Made by a program: the position numbers and the translations under genes. From positions 1 to 33,170 of the forward strand of contig JAQBOU010000181.1 in the NCBI GenBank assembly GCA_028287865.1: a DNA stretch of 33,170 nt, given 5' to 3'. The notes below the pieces were generated by a model that worked only from the letters and a program-made list of their open reading frames with translations, had not been told where the DNA came from and ran no database searches. Positions 8,635 through 16,910 of the stretch are shown piece after piece; the first letter of the stretch is position 1; the number at the start of each line of letters is the position of its first letter. This DNA comes from Mucilaginibacter sp. (GTDB lineage: Bacteria > Bacteroidota > Bacteroidia > Sphingobacteriales > Sphingobacteriaceae).

Positions 8635-9318
8635 TTAATGGATTGCTGAAAATGGAATATCAAGCAAAGGATATTTTGACCAGCCGTTAAAATCAAAATG
8701 CCACCATTCGGTAGGGATAACTTTAAATCCGTGTGCTTGCATTACGTTCTTTAATAATTCGCGGTTAGCAATTTCATTTGGCGGAAGATCGGGATAATTA
8801 GCAGCAGCCTTTTTACTAAAGCTATCGAAACCTGTGGGCAAATCCAGATCCTTGCCTGTTTTAAGGTCGATCAGTCCCATATCTATTGCACATCCGCGAT
8901 TATGTTTTGAACCTTTTCGCGGGTCGGCAACAAAGTTGGTGTCGCGGGCCATTTCGTAAAATTTAACAGTGATAGCATAAGGGCGGTAAGCATCATAAAT
9001 CTTTATTCCCAGGCCCCTTTTTTTAAGATCAGCCTCTGCATCTTTCAAAGCTAGTACAACCGGCAGCCTTGCAAATGCTTTGGCTTGCTGGTACATACGC
9101 TTATGCATAAAGTTATTGGTGGTAGCATACCTTATATCCAAAATAATTTCAGGGATATATTTTTTTATTTCAACCAGTTTGGAACCGGGATTGGCTTTTA
9201 TATATTCAATATAACTTTTTATCCCCATCACCTTTGCACTGTCAATATATTTATAATGCTGCGCCTGTGCATCGAAATAAATTGCAATAAAAAAGAAAAA
9301 GATGAGGACACGTTTCAT
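8635..9318 (-). CDS. D-alanyl-D-alanine dipeptidase, M15 family (VanX/DdpX-like)
   Basis: A 227-residue zinc peptidase with a clear signal peptide (MKRVLIFFFFIAIYFDAQAQ), so it acts outside the cytoplasm. Zinc and catalytic residues match VanX/DdpX: SKHNRGCAIDM gives H139 and D146, EWWHF gives E204 and H207, and the transition-state arginine R112 lies in YDAYRPY. These enzymes cut D-Ala-D-Ala dipeptide; here peptidoglycan turnover is more likely than vancomycin resistance, since no vanH/vanA-like genes are near. The ATG at 9318 lies one nucleotide after the stop codon of the alanine dehydrogenase gene, implying translational coupling; a TTG at 9336 would overlap that gene and spoil the signal peptide. 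Confidence 0.87.
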   Translation of the reverse strand: MKRVLIFFFFIAIYFDAQAQHYKYIDSAKVMGIKSYIEYIKANPGSKLVEIKKYIPEIILDIRYATTNNFMHKRMYQQAKAFARLPVVLALKDAEADLKKRGLGIKIYDAYRPYAITVKFYEMARDTNFVADPRKGSKHNRGCAIDMGLIDLKTGKDLDLPTGFDSFSKKAAANYPDLPPNEIANRELLKNVMQAHGFKVIPTEWWHFDFNGWSKYPLLDIPFSAIH

Positions 9319-9319
9319 A

Positions 9320-10546
9320 TTACCGGTGAGATACAATCAGCAGGTCAAGTTCTTTGGTCGGAACGTTGAATCGTTCACCTAAATGTTTACTGGTTAAGTG
9401 CCCCTGGTAAATATAAACCGCATCGCGGACGCCCGATTTTTGCCAGATCACATTTTTTAAGCTGCCATGCTCGCCAATATCCAATAATATAGGGGTGAAA
9501 ATATTAGTTAAGGCATAGGTCGCGGTTCTTGCTACGCGCGATGCAATATTGGGCACGCAATAGTGGATCACATCATATTTGCGGAATACCGGGTGCGTAT
9601 GGTTGGTTACTTCCGAAGTTTCAAAGCATCCGCCCTGGTCAATGCTTACATCAATAATTACCGAATTCGGTTTCATTCGGCTTACTGTTGATTCTGATAC
9701 AATGCAGGGGCTCCGGCCGTCTTCTGCCCGCATGGCGCCGATAGCTACGTCGCAAGTTGTGATAGCCTTTTCTAAAACAATGGGTTGTACCACCGAGGTG
9801 AATACCCTGCTGCCGATATTGTTTTGCAAACGCCTGAGTTTATAAATAGACGGATCAAATACCTTTACTTCCGCACCCAATGAGATAGCGGTGCGTGCGG
9901 CATACTCGCCTACGGTACCTGCGCCCAATATTACTATTTCGGTTGGCGGTACGCCGGTTATTCCGCCAAGCATTAAGCCTTTTCCGTCAAATATATTGCT
10001 CAGGTATTCTGCTGCTATTAATATAGAAGTAGCTCCTACAATTTCGCTCATGGCACGTACAACGCTTAATGAACCGCCTTCATCCCGCAAATGTTCAAAA
10101 CAAAGGGCTGTGATCTTTTTATTAAGCATGGCATGCAGTGATTCCGCTTTCAGGGTTGATAATTGCAAGGCCGAGATCAGCGTTTGACCCGGTTTCATCA
10201 TCTCAATTTCGGCAAGTGTTGGCGGTGCAATTTTAATGATGATATCAGCCTCGTACAATTTTTTTGCATCGTACACTATTTGGGCGCCTTGTTCGCTATA
10301 ATCCTTATCCGAAAAATTTGCGGCCAGCCCGGCGTTGCTCTCCAGCATTACCTCGTGCCCGTTATTGATCAGCAAGGCAACTGATAAAGGTGTTAAGGGA
10401 ATTCTGTTCTCCTGGAACGAGATTTCCTTTGGAATACCTATGTAAAGTTTATTCTTTTTGTTTTTCACCTCAAGCATCGACTCCTGTGGCTGCATTAAGG
10501 CGTGCTTGGCTATATCCGAAAACCCACTGTATTTCCCTGAACTCAT
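9320..10546 (-). CDS. ald: Alanine dehydrogenase family protein
   Basis: A 408-residue protein of the alanine dehydrogenase/PNT family, which interconverts L-alanine and pyruvate plus ammonia with NAD(H). After a ~34-residue N-terminal extension come IGIPKEISFQENRIPLTP (substrate domain) and the NAD-binding motif VILGAGTVGEYAARTA. SVIIDVSIDQGGCFETS and HYCVPNIASRVARTAT are strongly conserved in alanine dehydrogenases. The extension is longer than in the Bacillus enzyme (about 370 residues). The gene lies 52 nt downstream of tsaE and touches the D-Ala-D-Ala dipeptidase gene, suggesting a link to recovery of alanine from the cell wall, although a racemase would be needed to convert D-Ala. Saccharopine-dehydrogenase-like relatives exist, so the exact activity is inferred. 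Confidence 0.83.
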   Translation of the reverse strand: MSSGKYSGFSDIAKHALMQPQESMLEVKNKKNKLYIGIPKEISFQENRIPLTPLSVALLINNGHEVMLESNAGLAANFSDKDYSEQGAQIVYDAKKLYEADIIIKIAPPTLAEIEMMKPGQTLISALQLSTLKAESLHAMLNKKITALCFEHLRDEGGSLSVVRAMSEIVGATSILIAAEYLSNIFDGKGLMLGGITGVPPTEIVILGAGTVGEYAARTAISLGAEVKVFDPSIYKLRRLQNNIGSRVFTSVVQPIVLEKAITTCDVAIGAMRAEDGRSPCIVSESTVSRMKPNSVIIDVSIDQGGCFETSEVTNHTHPVFRKYDVIHYCVPNIASRVARTATYALTNIFTPILLDIGEHGSLKNVIWQKSGVRDAVYIYQGHLTSKHLGERFNVPTKELDLLIVSHR

Positions 10547-10598
10547 TATGTACTAGTTTCTGGATGATGAAGATAAGCAAAAAACAAATTAAGATAAA

Positions 10599-11015
10599 TT
10601 AAATCTTTTCAATAATTATCTCCCGCGAGTTATTGTCAATTACTTTTATTTGAATACGTATGTAGTGTTCGGGCAGCAAACCAGGGATCTTTTCGGGCCA
10701 TTCAATAAAACAATAAGCATCCGAATAAAAATAGTCTTCATAACCCATGTCAAATGCCTCGGATTGATCTTTAAGGCGGTAAAAGTCGAAGTGATAAATC
10801 CTATTGCCTTTGCCTATGTATTCGTTTACAATGGAAAAGGTAGGACTTGTTACAGGCTCATCGGTTCCCAAACATTCACATAAAGCTTTAATGAGGGTTG
10901 TTTTACCGGCGCCCATATCGCCATAAAAAAGAAAAATGCGATTGTTAGCTGCAAATGAAACAATTTGAGAGGCCAGGGAAGGGAGTTGGACAGTGGAAGT
11001 TGCGGTTAGAAGCAT
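10599..11015 (-). CDS. tsaE: tRNA threonylcarbamoyladenosine biosynthesis protein TsaE
   Basis: A 138-residue P-loop protein. Walker A is GDMGAGKTT at 32-40, followed by the family signature EPVTSPTFSIVNEY, HFDFYRLKD and FIEWPEKIPGLLP. TsaE is the ATPase that works with TsaB and TsaD to make the t6A modification at position 37 of ANN-decoding tRNAs; it acts in the cytoplasm. Length is typical. It lies between porX and ald on the same strand, but 213 nt of repeat-containing DNA separate it from porX, so it may have its own promoter. Confidence 0.93.
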   Translation of the reverse strand: MLLTATSTVQLPSLASQIVSFAANNRIFLFYGDMGAGKTTLIKALCECLGTDEPVTSPTFSIVNEYIGKGNRIYHFDFYRLKDQSEAFDMGYEDYFYSDAYCFIEWPEKIPGLLPEHYIRIQIKVIDNNSREIIIEKI

Positions 11016-11078
11016 AGATGTTAATTTTTTCTATGAGACTTAGAAAGTTTTTAAAACTTCGTAAGTGTGTAATCCGCA

Positions 11079-11188
11079 CGTCATTGCGAGGAACGAAGCG
11101 ATCCCTACCTATACATGTTGAACCGCAGGATCTTGAACTTTGCATTGGATCTGCAAAGTCGGGGATTGCTTCGTGCCTCGCAATGACG
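11079..11188. repeat. Nested inverted repeat between porX and tsaE
   Basis: Outer arms at 11079-11105 and 11162-11188 are complementary at 25 of 27 positions; the left arm begins CGTCATTGCGAGGAACGAAG. Inside lies a second perfect hairpin: ACTTTGCA (11137-11144), a 7-nt loop, and TGCAAAGT (11152-11159). The whole 110-bp block can fold into a long cruciform-like structure. Similar CGTCATTGCGAGG palindromes are, from general knowledge, frequent intergenic repeats in Bacteroidota. There is no coding gene in it and no transposase nearby. Confidence 0.75.
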
Positions 11189-11228
11189 CATTGAATACAC
11201 TGTCAAAATTACAAAAAATAATAAATAA

Positions 11229-12782
11229 TTACTTAGGCCCGTAAACCGCAATAGGTATCAGCATCTCCTCAAGCGAGATGCCACCATGCTGAAACGTTTC
11301 GTTATAAAAGTTAACAAAGTGATTGTAGTTGTTTGGGTAAACAAAATAGCTATCTTCCTTGGCAAATACAAAGCTGGAGCTTACATGCAGCTTGGGCAGC
11401 ATGGCATCATGCGGATTCCGAACGTGGAATACTTCCTTTGGATTAAAGTTCAAGTTTTTCCCTTGTTTGTAACGCAGGTTAGTATTGGTATTCCGGTCGC
11501 CCACTATTTTACTCGGGTTTTTAACCTTAATAGTACCATGGTCGGTTGTTATGATCACCCTTACCTGTTTTTGTGCTAAAAATTTAAGTAAGTCAAATAA
11601 AGGAGAATGTTCAAACCACGATAAAGTTAATGAACGGTAAGCCGCGTCATCGCTGGCTAACTCACGTATCATTTGCATATCTGTACGGGCATGCGAAAGC
11701 ATATCAACAAAGTTGTAAACCACCACATTCAGCTCGTTATTCATCAGGTTGCTAACAGATTCGTTAAGTGCCCTTCCCTCATCTATGTTTAAAATTTTAT
11801 GATAAGAGTGTTTAATGTCTTTACGGAGCACCCGTTTTATCTGATCGCTTATAAAGTCTCCTTCATATAAATTCTTGCCACCTTCATCCTCGTCATTCTG
11901 CCACATTTGAGGATAACGTTTTTCCATATCCAAAGGCATAAGGCCCGAGAAAATGGCATTACGTGCATATTGCGTTGCGGTTGGCAGAATGCTATAGTAA
12001 GCATCCTCTTCTTCCAGCCTGAAATATTCCGTTAAAATTGGATTAATGATCCTGAACTGATCATACCGCAGGTTATCTATCAAAATAAAAAACACAGGAC
12101 CATTTCCATCAAGCCTCGGAAAAACATGCTTTTTAAATAATTGCGGCGAAATTACAGGCCCATCTTCGGGATACTTAAGCCAGTTCAAATAGTTTTTTTC
12201 AATAAACTTGCAGAACTGCATATTTGCATCCGCTTTTTGCATGGTTAATATCTCGTGCATGCCGGCATCTTCCAGTGGCTCCAGCTCCAGTTCCCAGTAA
12301 ATAAGTTTTTTATAAACATCCACCCATTCCGTATAGCTCAGTTTTTCATTTAGGGTTATACCCAGGTTCCTGAAATCCTGCTGGTAGGCCATAGTAGTCT
12401 TTTCGGTAACCAGGCGTTTGTTTTCGGTAAGCTTTTTTATAGTAAGCTGTATCTGTTTTGGATTTACCGGCTTTATTAAATAATCATCAATTTTTGATCC
12501 TATGGCGTCTTCCATCAAATATTCCTCTTCGTTTTTAGTGATTAAAACAATAGGAACGTCATTGTTGATATTTTTTATTTGGGACAAAGTTTCCAGTCCG
12601 GTTAATCCCGGCATATTTTCATCTAAAAAAACAAGGTCGAAATAGCTATTTTTGAAAGCGTCAACAGCATCGTTGCCGTTGGTAACAGTAGTAACTTTAT
12701 AGCCCTTTTCTGTTAAGAAAAGTATATGCGGTTTTAAAAGGTCAATCTCATCATCCGCCCACAATATGGTTGTATCTTGCAT
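11229..12782 (-). CDS. porX: PorX-type response regulator with PglZ domain
   Basis: A 517-residue two-domain protein. The N-terminal receiver (about 3-120) has phosphoacceptor D54 in VFLDENMPG and K104 in YLIKPV. A helical linker leads to a PglZ (alkaline-phosphatase-like) domain with metal-ligand candidates in FILIDNLRYDQ (D236, D241) and IITTDHGTI, and the nucleophile region ILPTATQYARNAIFSG, whose T268/T270 fall at about the position of the catalytic Thr271 of Porphyromonas gingivalis PorX. PorX is the regulator paired with the PorY kinase and the SigP sigma factor in control of the type IX secretion system, and has phosphodiesterase activity on oligonucleotides; these facts come from other species. 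Its presence implies that the organism has type IX secretion. It is divergent from the HD-domain gene at 13017. Confidence 0.9.
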   Translation of the reverse strand: MQDTTILWADDEIDLLKPHILFLTEKGYKVTTVTNGNDAVDAFKNSYFDLVFLDENMPGLTGLETLSQIKNINNDVPIVLITKNEEEYLMEDAIGSKIDDYLIKPVNPKQIQLTIKKLTENKRLVTEKTTMAYQQDFRNLGITLNEKLSYTEWVDVYKKLIYWELELEPLEDAGMHEILTMQKADANMQFCKFIEKNYLNWLKYPEDGPVISPQLFKKHVFPRLDGNGPVFFILIDNLRYDQFRIINPILTEYFRLEEEDAYYSILPTATQYARNAIFSGLMPLDMEKRYPQMWQNDEDEGGKNLYEGDFISDQIKRVLRKDIKHSYHKILNIDEGRALNESVSNLMNNELNVVVYNFVDMLSHARTDMQMIRELASDDAAYRSLTLSWFEHSPLFDLLKFLAQKQVRVIITTDHGTIKVKNPSKIVGDRNTNTNLRYKQGKNLNFNPKEVFHVRNPHDAMLPKLHVSSSFVFAKEDSYFVYPNNYNHFVNFYNETFQHGGISLEEMLIPIAVYGPK

Positions 12783-12864
12783 GGTATCTTGTTGTTTATG
12801 TAGTTTGAAACGGTATTAAAGGAATTATAAATTACACAGGTTAAAAGGATTGTTAAATTGAGAA

Positions 12865-12891
12865 AACCCGGTAAACCGTATAATACCGGTT
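12865..12891. other. Imperfect hairpin in the porX/HD divergent spacer
   Basis: AACCCGGTA (12865-12873) and TACCGGTT (12884-12891) pair with one bulged C around a 10-nt loop. It lies between two divergent genes, so it could be an operator or a 5' leader hairpin of porX. The spacer has no perfect TAnnTTTG box. The assignment is speculative. Confidence 0.25.
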
Positions 12892-13016
12892 CAAGATATA
12901 TTAATAAACCGCAAAGCAAGGGTTTTGTTGTATATTATTAAACGGATTAACATAAATTAACAATTGAGAGACACTGGTTTTGTTATTATTTAACATTTTT
13001 GCATACGCATAATACA

Positions 13017-14243
13017 TTGAATAAAAAGAAAATAATAAACGACCCGGTTTACGGATTTATCAGCATTCCGACAGAGCTTGTATTTGACCTTATTGAACAT
13101 CCCTATTTTCAGCGTTTAAGATACATAAAGCAATTGGGAATGACGCACCTGGTATATCCCGGCGCATTGCATACCCGTTTTCATCATGCTTTAGGTGCTA
13201 TGTACCTGATGGGAATGGCTATTGAAACATTACGCAATAAGGGCCATGATATCAGCAGTAAAGAAGAGGAGGCTGTTATTATAGCCATTTTATTGCATGA
13301 TATTGGGCACGGGCCTTTTTCGCATGCTTTGGAAGAAAGTATAGTGGAAAATATATCTCACGAAGATATATCTGCCATGCTCATGAATAAACTTAATACC
13401 CAATTTGACGGCCGCTTAAGTATGGCTATTGAAATTTTCAACGGTACTTATCCCCGGCAGTTTCTGCATCAACTGGTCTCGAGCCAGTTAGATATGGACA
13501 GGATGGACTACCTTAACCGGGATAGTTTTTTTACGGGTGTTTCTGAAGGGGTGATCAGCTCTGACCGGATCATAAAAATGCTTAATGTGAAGGATGATCA
13601 CATAGCGGTTGAAGAAAAAGGGATATATTCAGTTGAGAAATTTTTAATTGCCCGCCGGTTAATGTACTGGCAGGTATATCTGCACAAAACTGTTATAGCA
13701 GCCGAGCAATTGCTGGCTAACATACTTAAACGTAGCCGAGAACTGGTTTTAATGGGCGAATCGGTTTTTACAACCCCTGCCTTAAGTCATTTTCTTGCAA
13801 AACCCATCAGCAGGGACGCTTTTATGAATGAGGACCATCACCTTGATAATTTTGCAAGCCTGGATGATACCGATATTATGGCTGCAGTTAAAGTTTGGGC
13901 AATGCACCATGATTTCGTTTTAGCTAAATTGTGTAATGATCTGGTTCACCGGAATCTCTATAAGGTTGATATAACAAATGAGGCGCCTGATAAACAATTT
14001 ATTACAGAATTATCAAACCGTGCCGTAAAAAAATATGGTATAACGCCGCAGGAGGCATCTTATTTCGTTTTTGAGGATACAATACGGAATAATGCTTATA
14101 AACCAGGCGATGGCAATATCCGTATTTTGATGAAAAACGGAATGATTAAAGATATTACCGCTGCAAGCGACAATTCAAATTTAGAAGCATTAGCAAAAAC
14201 CGTAAAAAAATACATACTTTGTTATAAGAAGGACTTGACATGA
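13017..14243 (+). CDS. HD domain-containing phosphohydrolase (dGTPase/SAMHD1-like)
   Basis: A 408-residue HD-superfamily protein. The segments INDPVYGFI, HPYFQRLRYIKQLG, YPGALHTRFHHALG (first His near 56) and LLHDIGHGPFSHALE (H94/D95) define the metal-binding core; SSQLDMDRMDYLNRDS carries the later conserved Asp. Relatives are dNTP triphosphohydrolases or uncharacterised nucleotide phosphohydrolases, so the substrate is not certain. No ATG exists near the N-terminus: the first in-frame ATG would remove the conserved start. TTG at 13017 gives MNKKKIINDPVYGF, the natural family start; a TTG at 12999 would add six residues. The gene is divergent from porX and followed by lpxD after 127 nt that contain an inverted repeat and the lpxD promoter. 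Confidence 0.85.
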   Translation: MNKKKIINDPVYGFISIPTELVFDLIEHPYFQRLRYIKQLGMTHLVYPGALHTRFHHALGAMYLMGMAIETLRNKGHDISSKEEEAVIIAILLHDIGHGPFSHALEESIVENISHEDISAMLMNKLNTQFDGRLSMAIEIFNGTYPRQFLHQLVSSQLDMDRMDYLNRDSFFTGVSEGVISSDRIIKMLNVKDDHIAVEEKGIYSVEKFLIARRLMYWQVYLHKTVIAAEQLLANILKRSRELVLMGESVFTTPALSHFLAKPISRDAFMNEDHHLDNFASLDDTDIMAAVKVWAMHHDFVLAKLCNDLVHRNLYKVDITNEAPDKQFITELSNRAVKKYGITPQEASYFVFEDTIRNNAYKPGDGNIRILMKNGMIKDITAASDNSNLEALAKTVKKYILCYKKDLT

Positions 14244-14276
14244 GCAGAGATCAGCGGTTTGAAGCTGAGAATTGGA

Positions 14277-14298
14277 GGTTTAATTTTTAATTAAAACC
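14277..14298. repeat. AT-rich inverted repeat downstream of the HD gene
   Basis: GGTTTAATT (14277-14285), loop TTT, and AATTAAAACC (14289-14298) pair with one extra base on the right. It is followed by the word TAATCTCTAATTAAC. It sits 34 nt after the HD gene stop and upstream of the lpxD promoter, so it could act as a terminator-like hairpin, though no T-run follows on this strand. Confidence 0.35.
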
Positions 14299-14335
14299 TA
14301 ATCTCTAATTAACTTATCTCCAATCGCTAAAACAA

Positions 14336-14366
14336 TTTGCTGCTTTAATTTTAACATTTAAATTTG
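14336..14366 (+). promoter_or_regulatory. Bacteroidota-type promoter of the lpx operon
   Basis: TTTG at 14336-14339 and TAAATTTG at 14359-14366 are separated by exactly 19 nt, a full match to the known Bacteroidota -33/-7 consensus (TTTG and TAnnTTTG). The ATG of lpxD begins at 14371, only 5 nt after the -7 box, so transcription would start at or beside the start codon, giving a leaderless or nearly leaderless mRNA. Confidence 0.6.
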
Positions 14367-14370
14367 CCCG

Positions 14371-15417
14371 ATGCAATTTACCGCCCAACAGATAGGCTTA
14401 CTGCTAAATGGAACTATTGAAGGTGACCCTTTAGTGCCGGTAAACCAACTGGCTAAAATCGAAGAGGCAAAACCCGGCTCGTTGTCCTTTTTGGCCAATC
14501 CAAAGTACGAACAATATTTATATACAACTGAAGCATCCGTTGTTATTGTTAATAACAACCAGGTGCTTGCCGAACCTGTAAAGGCAACACTTATACGGGT
14601 AGAAAACGCCTATAGCGCGTTTACCATTTTACTTGAAAAGTACAATACCCTAAAATTAAATAAAACAGGTATTGAACAGCCCAGCTTTGTTCACCCGTCT
14701 GCACAAATTGGTGAAAATGTTTATATAGGTGCTTTTGCTTACATTGGACAGAATGCTAAAATAGGCAATAACAGCAAAATATATCCACAAGTGTTTATTG
14801 CGGATGATGTGGCGGTAGGGGATAACGTTACCATTTTTCCGGGTGTAAAAATTTATTTTGATTGTAAAATAGGCAATAACGTTATCATACATTCGGGTGC
14901 AATTATTGGCAGTGATGGTTTTGGATTCGCTCCGGCTGCCGACGGCACTTATACTAAAATAAGCCAGATAGGGAATGTAATAGTAGAAGATGACGTTGAA
15001 ATAGGCTCCAATACCACTATTGACCGTGCTACAATGGGATCAACCGTAATACATAAGGGCGCAAAGCTGGATAATTTGCTGATGATTGCCCACAATGTTG
15101 AAATAGGGGCCAATACAGTAATAGCAGCGCAAACGGGTATATCAGGTAGTACCAAGATAGGGGATAACTGCGTTCTAGGGGGGCAGGTTGGAATAGTGGG
15201 ACATATAAGTATAGCCAGGGGAAGCCAGTTAATGGCAAAATCCGGAATTAACCGCAATATTACAGAAGAGGGGAAGAAGTGGGGTGGTATACCTTTTTTT
15301 ACCGGGTATATGGAAAATTTACGTATAGAAGCAGCCGTAACTCATTTACCGGCAATGGAAAAAAGATTAGTTGAACTTGAAAAAATAATTTCTGAACTAC
15401 GGAAAGACGTTCATTAG
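14371..15417 (+). CDS. lpxD: UDP-3-O-(3-hydroxyacyl)glucosamine N-acyltransferase LpxD
   Basis: A 348-residue enzyme that adds the second (N-linked) hydroxyacyl chain in lipid A synthesis, in the cytoplasm. An N-terminal uridine-binding domain (about 1-100, with [18 protein letters not shown]) is followed by a left-handed beta-helix made of hexapeptide repeats (about 105-310, such as [14 protein letters not shown]). The catalytic histidine lies in [17 protein letters not shown] and GGIPFFTGY are LpxD signatures, and a short C-terminal helix ([18 protein letters not shown]) ends the protein, as in the family. It leads the operon lpxD, lpxC-fabZ, lpxA. Its stop codon is inside the left arm of a perfect 12-bp inverted repeat. 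Confidence 0.95.
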   Translation: MQFTAQQIGLLLNGTIEGDPLVPVNQLAKIEEAKPGSLSFLANPKYEQYLYTTEASVVIVNNNQVLAEPVKATLIRVENAYSAFTILLEKYNTLKLNKTGIEQPSFVHPSAQIGENVYIGAFAYIGQNAKIGNNSKIYPQVFIADDVAVGDNVTIFPGVKIYFDCKIGNNVIIHSGAIIGSDGFGFAPAADGTYTKISQIGNVIVEDDVEIGSNTTIDRATMGSTVIHKGAKLDNLLMIAHNVEIGANTVIAAQTGISGSTKIGDNCVLGGQVGIVGHISIARGSQLMAKSGINRNITEEGKKWGGIPFFTGYMENLRIEAAVTHLPAMEKRLVELEKIISELRKDVH

Positions 15418-15468
15418 TTCATCCGTTCACTAGTTCATTGGTATAGCCGGTGATAAAACTAATGAACG
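15408..15468. repeat. Perfect 12-bp inverted repeat between lpxD and lpxC-fabZ
   Basis: CGTTCATTAGTT (15408-15419) and AACTAATGAACG (15457-15468) are exact reverse complements and enclose a 37-nt loop holding another GTTCATT-type word. Further AATGAAC words continue to 15490. The left arm contains the lpxD stop codon. In the operon mRNA this would form a hairpin just before the lpxC-fabZ start, where it might limit translation or protect an RNA end. Confidence 0.6.
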
Positions 15469-15491
15469 AATGACCACTGAACAAATGAACG

Positions 15492-16910
15492 ATGTTAAAA
15501 ATGAATGTAAAACAAAAAACTATTAAAGCGCCGGTAACAGTTTCGGGCACCGGTTTACATACAGGCGAAAGCGTAACGATGGTTTTTAATCCCGCACCTG
15601 AAAATCACGGGTATAAATTCAGGAGAATTGATATAGAGGGCAAGCCGGTAATCGATGCTGACGTTGATAACGTAACAGATACTTCGCGTGGTACTACTAT
15701 TTCACAAAACGGGGCAAGTGTAAGTACAGTTGAGCACGTGCTGGCGGCACTTGTAGGATTAGAGATAGATAATGTTTTAATAGACCTTGACGGCCCGGAA
15801 ACACCTATAATGGATGGCAGCTCCATCCAGTTTGTTGATGCTATTAAGGAAGTTGGGTTTGTTGAGCAGGAGGCAGACCGCGAATATTATCATATCCCAT
15901 ACAACATCCATTATTCCGAGGCTGAGCGTAAAGTAGAAATGGTTGCAATGCCTTTGGACGATTACCGTTTTACCTGTATGGTGGATTATAACTCACAGGT
16001 ATTAGGCAGCCAGCATGCCAGCATATCTACGATATCTGAGTTTAATAAGGAAATAGCCTCATGCCGTACCTTTTGTTTTTTACATGAGCTGGAAATGTTG
16101 TTAAAACATGACCTGATAAAGGGCGGCGATTTAAATAATGCGATAGTAGTGGTTGATAAAGAGGTGGATGATGTTGAATTAGCTCACCTGGCAAAAATAT
16201 TTAACCGCAAGGATATAAAAGTAGCGCCGCAAGGTATTTTAAATAATATTGAATTACGGCACCAAAACGAACCGGCAAGACACAAATTGCTGGATATGAT
16301 TGGAGACCTTGCCCTGGTTGGCGTTCCGCTTCGGGGACATATCATGGCGGCCAGGCCCGGGCATGCTGCAAATGTGGCGTTTGCCAAAAAAATAAAGTCT
16401 CTTATAAAGAAGGAAAGAAGCCGTAAGCATATAAAAGTTTACGATCCTAATACCAAGCCGGTATACGATACCGTTCAGATCATGAAAATTTTACCACACC
16501 GGCAGCCGTTTTTGCTGGTTGATAAGGTGCTTGAATTAACAAAGAGCCATGTGGTAGGTTTGAAAAATGTAACCATGAATGAAGAGCTTTTTAAAGGACA
16601 TTTCCCCGATATGCCGATATTTCCCGGTGTGCTGCAGATTGAAGCTATGGCGCAAACCGGTGGAATATTGGTTTTAAATACGGTACCTGATCCTGAAAAT
16701 TATATTACCTTGTTCCTGAAAATAGAAAATGCCCGGTTTAAGGCCCCTGTTGTGCCCGGCGATACCCTGATATTCCATTGCAGCCTGATTGCCCCTATCC
16801 GAAGGGGGATCGCACAAATGAAAGGTATTGGTATGGTAGGAGACCGCATAGTTGTGGAAGCGGAACTGATGGCACAAATAGTAAAAAGACAAAAAACAGA
16901 CGAAGCATGA
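15492..16910 (+). CDS. Bifunctional LpxC deacetylase / FabZ dehydratase fusion
   Basis: A 472-residue fusion. Residues about 1-310 are LpxC, the zinc-dependent UDP-3-O-acyl-GlcNAc deacetylase that commits the cell to lipid A synthesis: VSGTGLHTG near the start, and zinc ligands H82 (STVEHVLAAL), H264 and D268 (HKLLDMIGD). Residues about 325-472 are FabZ, the 3-hydroxyacyl-ACP dehydratase of fatty acid synthesis: ILPHRQPFLLVDKV, catalytic H370 in GHFPDMPIFPG and E384 in QIEAMAQTGG. Both halves look intact. The fusion is well known in Bacteroidota and joins enzymes that compete for the same hydroxyacyl-ACP pool. ATG at 15501 (MNVKQKT) is a possible alternative start. The stop overlaps the lpxA start as ATGA. 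Confidence 0.95.
   Translation: MLKMNVKQKTIKAPVTVSGTGLHTGESVTMVFNPAPENHGYKFRRIDIEGKPVIDADVDNVTDTSRGTTISQNGASVSTVEHVLAALVGLEIDNVLIDLDGPETPIMDGSSIQFVDAIKEVGFVEQEADREYYHIPYNIHYSEAERKVEMVAMPLDDYRFTCMVDYNSQVLGSQHASISTISEFNKEIASCRTFCFLHELEMLLKHDLIKGGDLNNAIVVVDKEVDDVELAHLAKIFNRKDIKVAPQGILNNIELRHQNEPARHKLLDMIGDLALVGVPLRGHIMAARPGHAANVAFAKKIKSLIKKERSRKHIKVYDPNTKPVYDTVQIMKILPHRQPFLLVDKVLELTKSHVVGLKNVTMNEELFKGHFPDMPIFPGVLQIEAMAQTGGILVLNTVPDPENYITLFLKIENARFKAPVVPGDTLIFHCSLIAPIRRGIAQMKGIGMVGDRIVVEAELMAQIVKRQKTDEA

Noticed and set aside
8635..9318. Vancomycin resistance gene vanX
   Set aside because: The catalytic residues are shared with housekeeping dipeptidases, a signal peptide is present (VanX is cytoplasmic), and no vanHA-like genes are near.
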